NCBI RefSeq assembly: GCF_000187245.1
Contig: NC_027861.1
Location: 310,001 to 374,000, forward strand
Direction of reading: 5' to 3'
Source: Ogataea parapolymorpha DL-1
Lineage: Eukaryota; Ascomycota; Pichiomycetes; Pichiales; Pichiaceae
DNA: 64,000 bases
Shown here: piece after piece, positions 59,422 to 64,000 of the stretch
Numbering within the stretch: position 1 is the stretch's first letter
Layout of the letters: every line of letters begins with the position of its first letter
The notes under the pieces: generated by a model
The model's database searches: none
Seen by the model: only the letters and a program-made list of their open reading frames with translations
What the model was told of the DNA's origin: nothing
Made by a program: the position numbers and the translations under genes

Positions 59422-61377
59422 ATGCCTCAGTTGCTGCTGATATTGAATTGGATATTCCTATTGTGCTTGGGTGTTTTGAGTCAAGAATCAACTGTCATTG
59501 AAGAAAGTTTAGTGGACCGATACGCTAATTTTGTCCAAGAATTTAAGCAATCGTTTACGAAAGTGATTTGGGCTGACAAAAGTTGGAACCTGGTCGTGGT
59601 CAGTGTCTTGACTATTGGATTAGCAGTGATTACTACCAGGCCTTTTATCAGAAGCAAATCGAAAGACAACTATTTTTATTGGATCATGGCAGGATTCGGT
59701 GAGAAGTTCAATTCAGCGCTGACAAGATCTACTTCCGCTTTGGGATTCAGTAACTCACCCTTCTCGGGAAACGATCCTTCTGTACGAGAAAGTTATCAGA
59801 AAGCAATGAATTTGGGCGGCTCTATTGGCGGTTTGATGAATGATGGCAACACATGTTTTATGAACAGCGTTCTTCAAAGTCTGGCCTCGTCGAATGAAAT
59901 AATGGACTTTCTCGAGAGTTTCACTGAGAACGAGAATATCCCTCCCCAGAATAAGCCTGCTTTTTCATCTGCATTATATGAATTGCTCAGAAAATTGAAC
60001 GACAAGCATGGCAATAAATCCCCTACATACAAAACACGCAATCTTCTGAAGGTGATGAAAGATGGCCCTAGCAAGCATTTGTTCTTGGGCTATAACCAAG
60101 AGGATGCTCAAGAGTTCTACCAGTCAGTGATGAGTCAAGTTGAAAAAGAATATGTTGGGCCCAATTCAAAAGATAAAGAGAAGGGACAAATTCAAGACAA
60201 GTTTGTCGATTATGAAGACGGAATGATGACAGGCTTGCAAAACCTTGGTGAACTAGGAACGATTTATCTGCCTGCAAAACAGATTGACCCCTCTTACCCT
60301 AATGCAGATTCCAAAGTATACCCAATGAAACTCATCACTCCAGTTGATGGACTACAGTGCGAGCGGATTGGTTGTATCAAATGTGGGGAGATGGGTGGGA
60401 TACGCTATTCAGTCATAAGTGGGCTAGGATTAAATTTGTCATCTCCCACTCAATCAACCTATACGCTCGAAGAATTATTGGACGGGTGGATCGAACAAGA
60501 AATCATTGACGGTGTGGAATGTAACAGATGTGGTCTGATTGAAATTCGAGCTACTCTAATCGAAGCCCTTGAGAAATACAAAGAGCAAGGTTCCAAAACG
60601 GAGAAACTTGTGGAGCTCACCTCTAAACGAATCAGGGAAATTGAGGAGGAACTAGCAAAACCAATTATCAATGATGCAGTCTATGAAAGACTGCACACCA
60701 AGAACAAAATTCAAAAATCAAAGAAAACCAAGCAAGTGTTTTTCGCAAGGCCTCCTCCAGTTTTGTGCATACATATAAGTCGCTCGGTGTTTGATCCTAG
60801 AACCTACACTGTGCGCAAGAACAACGCAAAGATTGTTTTTCCTACTAGGCTCAATTTTGCTGATTACGTCGCCGAGCCTGATAATATTAACACAGATGCA
60901 CGATTACCGTTTAGAAAAAGTGACGATAACGGTGGAGATAATGGTAAAGCAGATGTTGAAGACTCTAGCTCATCCGGCCTGAAATACTCACTCAAATCAG
61001 TCATTTCACATTTCGGAACGCACAACTATGGGCATTACATTGCATACAGAAAGTACCGTGGAGTCTGGTGGAGAATAAGTGACGAAATAGTCAGGGTGTC
61101 TTCGGAGGCTGAGGTGCTTGCTTCTCAAGGAACTTTTATGCTATTTTATGAGCTCAGCTCTCGAAACGACCCGAGAGATGACTTTAAATCCCAGGAAGCT
61201 GAACCATTGACTCCGGCAAATACTGAAGCTGATGGGGAGTCCAAACTGAATCAGGATGCGGACTCAGAATTGGAAAGTACATTTGATGCTGGTAATTCCC
61301 TCGACGACAATCTTCGCGTAAGCGCAGAAGAAGAACTACGACAAAATGAGATGATTGCCATACAGGCCAACTTGTAA
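59422..61377 (+). CDS. UBP1: Ubiquitin-specific protease Ubp1, membrane-anchored
   Basis: The 651-residue protein is a USP-type deubiquitinase. An N-terminal hydrophobic stretch (1-20) and a transmembrane helix (about 57-73) precede the catalytic domain. The cysteine box is GLMNDGNTCFMNSVLQSL with C145, and the histidine box is THNYGHYIAYRKY with H538. Zinc-binding CxxC pairs are CIKC and CNRC. The C-terminal 100 residues are acidic and disordered. An N-terminal membrane anchor is typical of Ubp1 (809 residues in S. cerevisiae). Convergence with the EXP1-like gene matches YDL122W-YDL121C. Confidence 0.93.
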   Translation: MPQLLLILNWIFLLCLGVLSQESTVIEESLVDRYANFVQEFKQSFTKVIWADKSWNLVVVSVLTIGLAVITTRPFIRSKSKDNYFYWIMAGFGEKFNSALTRSTSALGFSNSPFSGNDPSVRESYQKAMNLGGSIGGLMNDGNTCFMNSVLQSLASSNEIMDFLESFTENENIPPQNKPAFSSALYELLRKLNDKHGNKSPTYKTRNLLKVMKDGPSKHLFLGYNQEDAQEFYQSVMSQVEKEYVGPNSKDKEKGQIQDKFVDYEDGMMTGLQNLGELGTIYLPAKQIDPSYPNADSKVYPMKLITPVDGLQCERIGCIKCGEMGGIRYSVISGLGLNLSSPTQSTYTLEELLDGWIEQEIIDGVECNRCGLIEIRATLIEALEKYKEQGSKTEKLVELTSKRIREIEEELAKPIINDAVYERLHTKNKIQKSKKTKQVFFARPPPVLCIHISRSVFDPRTYTVRKNNAKIVFPTRLNFADYVAEPDNINTDARLPFRKSDDNGGDNGKADVEDSSSSGLKYSLKSVISHFGTHNYGHYIAYRKYRGVWWRISDEIVRVSSEAEVLASQGTFMLFYELSSRNDPRDDFKSQEAEPLTPANTEADGESKLNQDADSELESTFDAGNSLDDNLRVSAEEELRQNEMIAIQANL

Positions 61378-61427
61378 CTGTTTGTTCACTTGAATAAATT
61401 GAATTAAACATTAAATTATTATTAGCT

Positions 61428-61475
61428 TTGTACAATTTCACACTTGTACAATTTCATACTTGTACAATTTCATAC
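61428..61475. repeat. Three tandem copies of a 16-bp unit overlapping a stop codon
   Basis: TTGTACAATTTCACAC (61428-61443) is followed by two exact copies of TTGTACAATTTCATAC (61444-61459 and 61460-61475). The third copy contains the last codons and the TGA (61472-61470) of the minus-strand gene. Confidence 0.9.
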
Positions 61476-61931
61476 TTCTTCACGATTTGATATAAAGCTG
61501 GGCGTGTAAGCCTTGGATTTCTCTGCCCTGTCGCTTTCAAGTTCCTCGTCGATCAATTCGTTCAAGTCATAATCAAAATTGTTAGGATTAGAATCTGTTG
61601 TCACAAGCTTACGAGCTGTGCGGCTTTTTAATTCACCTTGATTTTGAAGCTGAAGTTTGATAGGAATATCATCCGGGGTCAAATGGCTAATTTTAGAGTA
61701 AATTCGTGATCCAGAAGACTTGGCCTGCTTTTCCAATTCGAGTTGCTCATCAGGAGGAATGTATCCGCCATATCCGTCATCTCGATGCGATTTGAGCTTT
61801 TCTTTTTCTGTCTGTTTCCTCTTTTCAAGATATGAAGGATTTGGCTTATAAGTAAACATTCCCGAGAGTAGTGGCAAGATAATCACTAAAGCAACAAAGG
61901 TCGCCATCAGAATGAACAATGCAATAGCCAT
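61470..61931 (-). CDS. EXP1: Small single-pass membrane protein, Exp1 (YDL121C)-like
   Basis: The 153-residue protein has one N-terminal transmembrane segment (LFILMATFVALVIILPLLSG, 5-24) and a charged, hydrophilic remainder with YGGYIPPDEQLELEKQ near 55-70. I would not recognise it by motif. It converges on UBP1 exactly as YDL121C does on YDL122W in S. cerevisiae, and the size (149 there) and topology agree. Exp1 assists ER export of the proton pump Pma1. The assignment rests on synteny and layout. The stop codon lies inside a tandem repeat. Confidence 0.65.
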   Translation of the reverse strand: MAIALFILMATFVALVIILPLLSGMFTYKPNPSYLEKRKQTEKEKLKSHRDDGYGGYIPPDEQLELEKQAKSSGSRIYSKISHLTPDDIPIKLQLQNQGELKSRTARKLVTTDSNPNNFDYDLNELIDEELESDRAEKSKAYTPSFISNREEV

Positions 61932-62028
61932 GGTGATTTAATTTTTTTTTTTTGGTCTATTTTATTTTTTTATTCTTTTTTTGAGCTATAGTGTGTTAAC
62001 AAGGTTCCCAAATAATGCACACTTGAAT

Positions 62029-63660
62029 ATGAATGAATCCTCTGCAAAAGCAAAGAAAGCGCCATCTGTGAGACTTCGATTATCACAGGAGCCTGAAAAC
62101 CAGCCCGTGACTGAGGAGAGCGATGTGTTTTCTGATTTTTGTGATGCAGATGATTTAGACGAAATAGTTTCGAGAGCTCATAAAGAAAGACAGAAAAGGC
62201 TCAACAAACAAGAACAGGGGAAATCGTTTTGGGTTAAGTTGAAATTACCTAGAAAGGTTTTAGAAAATAATCAAGGGATTTCATATTCAACTCCCCATGC
62301 TTCCCTATCACAAAAGCCGACCCTTACATCCCAAGATAAACTCTCTCAAATCAACATAGTACGAAATCACATTGTTTGCCTGGATCGAATACTTTCCGAT
62401 CCGAGCATACCTGCCGAGCTGAGTTCTTCCCTCAGGGAACTTCACGGCAGTCTTTGGCTACAGGTGCCTACCATGGATCCATATTCGCTCTATCAACTTC
62501 TAATTCAACTTCAAAAACAGATAGCCAGATTTAGAGAGCTCAAAGACATAATCAAGCCATCTGATGCTTCCCATACTGACTCAAATCCAGCCATCCCGAT
62601 GTTGAACTCTGCTACGCCCCAATTCGATGATCCAACGTCAAGTCCGCAAATGTCGGGATATTTTTTCCAAGCTATGACTGCTCTGGATAGACAAAATTCC
62701 ACCTCGCGACATGTCACCAAATCCAGTAGTGCAAAGCGACGAACAGATCCGCAACAAACGACACTTTTTGGCCACGTAAAAAGGCAAAAACCACACACTC
62801 ACGAAAATGACGATATAATGGAGGAAGCGATCGTGCTCTCGCTCAATGACCCTCTTTCAGGAAGGCGAATGAAGACACCTTTACGATCAAGGTATTGTTC
62901 TCATATTGAATGTTTTGAATTGGAAAGTTTCATGCAAATGAATAATCTGGAGCCGTTCCCAGTCAGCGTGAGAAGAAAATCCACAAATAAAATAGATGCG
63001 AATGAAATTTTGAGTGATACCAAAAGGCGGCCACTGAACCCCGATCAGCATAACAGAAGAACATTTGAGTTTCAATACAAGGTTCAACTACGCCAAAATA
63101 AAGATCAGAACAAACCGAATAACAGTCTGGAATTTTTCACTTGCCCAATATGCAAACTAGAGTTTAGCATCCGCGCCCCAGGGGATTTGTATATAGTAGG
63201 GGAGCTGCAGGCAATCCTGGAACAGCTAGAAATAAGTTCTACAGTTGACCAGATTCGGATATCTCAGGATGGAAGCTGGTCATTTGTTGAGGCTAAAAAG
63301 AAAGAAGACGCAAAGGAGTCGGAGATAATAGAACTGGAGGATCTAGACAGTTCTGAGGAAGAGCGTGAGATTACGAAAATCAAGTTGGAGCGCACTGCAA
63401 AAAAGGAGGCGTCTTTAATTTCTGTACAGCGCTTTGAAGATGAGGCAATTCTGGATGATCTATTCGAGCCATCAGACAGAGAAATTGAAGATGAAATTGA
63501 CCGAATAGTGGATCAGGTAATTTTGAAAGATGGGTCTCGACAGTCAGATTACAGTTCCTACCTCAAAACCTCGGCTTTGAATGCAGAAAAGACACAAGCC
63601 TCAGAGCCTGTCTTTTTTACGGGTAATGGTGACGAAGACGATCCTTTCGTAATTGATTGA
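62029..63660 (+). CDS. SP-RING (Siz/PIAS-type) SUMO-ligase-like protein with a split zinc finger
   Basis: The 543-residue protein has a C-terminal region that reads like the SP-RING of Siz/PIAS SUMO ligases: LSLNDPLSGRRMKTPLRSRYC, then CSHIECFELESFMQMN, then FFTCPIC, and QIRISQDGSW. Zinc ligands would be C290, H292, C372 and C375. In Siz1 about 20 residues lie between the His and the last Cys pair; here there are about 79, a charged insertion at about 307-367. An acidic SUMO-interacting motif (EIIELEDLD, 432-440) follows, as in Siz1, and the protein ends DPFVID. I see no SAP or clear PINIT domain. The ATG at 62029 is used; upstream the frame has only a TTG. Confidence 0.7.
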   Translation: MNESSAKAKKAPSVRLRLSQEPENQPVTEESDVFSDFCDADDLDEIVSRAHKERQKRLNKQEQGKSFWVKLKLPRKVLENNQGISYSTPHASLSQKPTLTSQDKLSQINIVRNHIVCLDRILSDPSIPAELSSSLRELHGSLWLQVPTMDPYSLYQLLIQLQKQIARFRELKDIIKPSDASHTDSNPAIPMLNSATPQFDDPTSSPQMSGYFFQAMTALDRQNSTSRHVTKSSSAKRRTDPQQTTLFGHVKRQKPHTHENDDIMEEAIVLSLNDPLSGRRMKTPLRSRYCSHIECFELESFMQMNNLEPFPVSVRRKSTNKIDANEILSDTKRRPLNPDQHNRRTFEFQYKVQLRQNKDQNKPNNSLEFFTCPICKLEFSIRAPGDLYIVGELQAILEQLEISSTVDQIRISQDGSWSFVEAKKKEDAKESEIIELEDLDSSEEEREITKIKLERTAKKEASLISVQRFEDEAILDDLFEPSDREIEDEIDRIVDQVILKDGSRQSDYSSYLKTSALNAEKTQASEPVFFTGNGDEDDPFVID

Positions 63661-63968
63661 AGAACCAATCAATGCAAAGAACTTTACAGGCTTAAATTCG
63701 CCATCGATTAATAATAGCGTGAAATTTCGATCATGTGTATAATATGCCTTTGTTATAGTTATTCGCCGCGCCTCGGTTCTTTTTGAAAATACATAATCTA
63801 GGGAAACTAGTGCAAATCGTTAGCATAATCTGCACCTCGGATTATGCAGGTTAAAATTGATCGGAAAAAAAACCGTTACTTATGTAACTATGTCCCTTTG
63901 ATGCCTACGCTTCCACAAGGTATATATAAGTTTTTGATTTCTCATGTAGATTCAATTAGCATTCTATA
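63661..63968. promoter_or_regulatory. Putative promoter of the final partial gene
   Basis: A perfect inverted repeat, GCATAATC (63823-63830) and GATTATGC (63840-63847) with a nine-base spacer, lies about 120-145 bp before the ATG at 63969. A canonical TATATATAA is at 63921-63929. No gene is visible in this stretch. Confidence 0.5.
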
Positions 63969-64000
63969 ATGTATTCGTTATTATTAGTGATTGGTCTTCT
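63969..64000 (+). CDS. Start of a possible secreted or membrane protein (cut by the window)
   Basis: Only ten codons are visible (MYSLLLVIGL...), reading like the beginning of a signal peptide. The TATA box 40 bp upstream and a palindromic element support a real start. Nothing about function can be said. Confidence 0.4.
   Translation, partial: MYSLLLVIGL

Noticed and set aside
1..64000. Transposons, long terminal repeats, CRISPR arrays, horizontally acquired islands
   Set aside because: No reverse transcriptase other than TERT, no long direct or inverted repeats, and gene content and order are those of an ordinary yeast chromosome.

Overview
The window is compact nuclear DNA from a budding yeast. 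Three lines of evidence place it in the Pichiaceae, most likely the Ogataea (Hansenula) group. Genes for respiratory complex I (24 kDa and 49 kDa subunits) are present, which Saccharomyces-type yeasts lack. CTG sits at conserved leucine positions, for example in RPS26, so the code is standard. The telomerase N-terminus resembles what I remember of Hansenula polymorpha TERT. The genus is inference. About 38 protein genes are visible. I saw no tRNA, rRNA, transposon or CRISPR array.

Bases 1-20,850 form a very dense block in which eleven consecutive genes alternate strand: MMS22(-), BUD6(+), EST2/TERT(-), TAD3(+), NKP2(-), GIM3(+), SWC4(-), CUL3(+), RSP5(-), DSE1-like(+), EAF3(-), followed by YCK3(-). 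The TERT and TAD3 start codons are 21 bp apart, and the TAD3 and NKP2 stop codons abut. From remembered S. cerevisiae locus names, MMS22-BUD6-EST2-TAD3-NKP2 (YLR320W-YLR315W), SWC4-CUL3 (YGR002C-YGR003W) and RSP5-DSE1-YCK3 (YER125W-YER123W) are conserved neighbourhoods, which supports the weaker assignments.

Bases 21,000-30,000 hold STR3, the complex I 24 kDa subunit, a 2-hydroxyacid dehydrogenase (YGL185C-like), COX4, RPS26, CDC55, COX13 and SEC9. Most of these are neighbours on S. cerevisiae chromosome VII. A 1.4 kb gene-free stretch then precedes a GPI cell-wall protein. Bases 33,000-52,000 hold a WDR68/YPL247C WD40 gene, GCV2, complex I 49 kDa, MIX17, TOP1, a CTF3/CENP-I candidate, an MFS transporter, GCV1 and SMC3. 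A broken-looking short gene lies near 46.6-47.1 kb. Bases 52,000-64,000 hold NET1, RAD28, an unknown mitochondrial protein, CRZ1, UBP1, an EXP1-like membrane protein, an SP-RING protein and the first codons of a possible secreted protein.

The observations most worth following up are these. Two introns of 34 and 37 nt (SMC3 and the WDR68 homolog) are needed to reach conserved or plausible start codons, and a 33 nt in-frame candidate lies in BUD6. The last complete gene encodes a SUMO-ligase-like SP-RING whose zinc finger is split by about 60 extra residues. TERT and TAD3 share an almost absent promoter. Triplicated 16-17 bp repeats occur in two convergent intergenic spacers.
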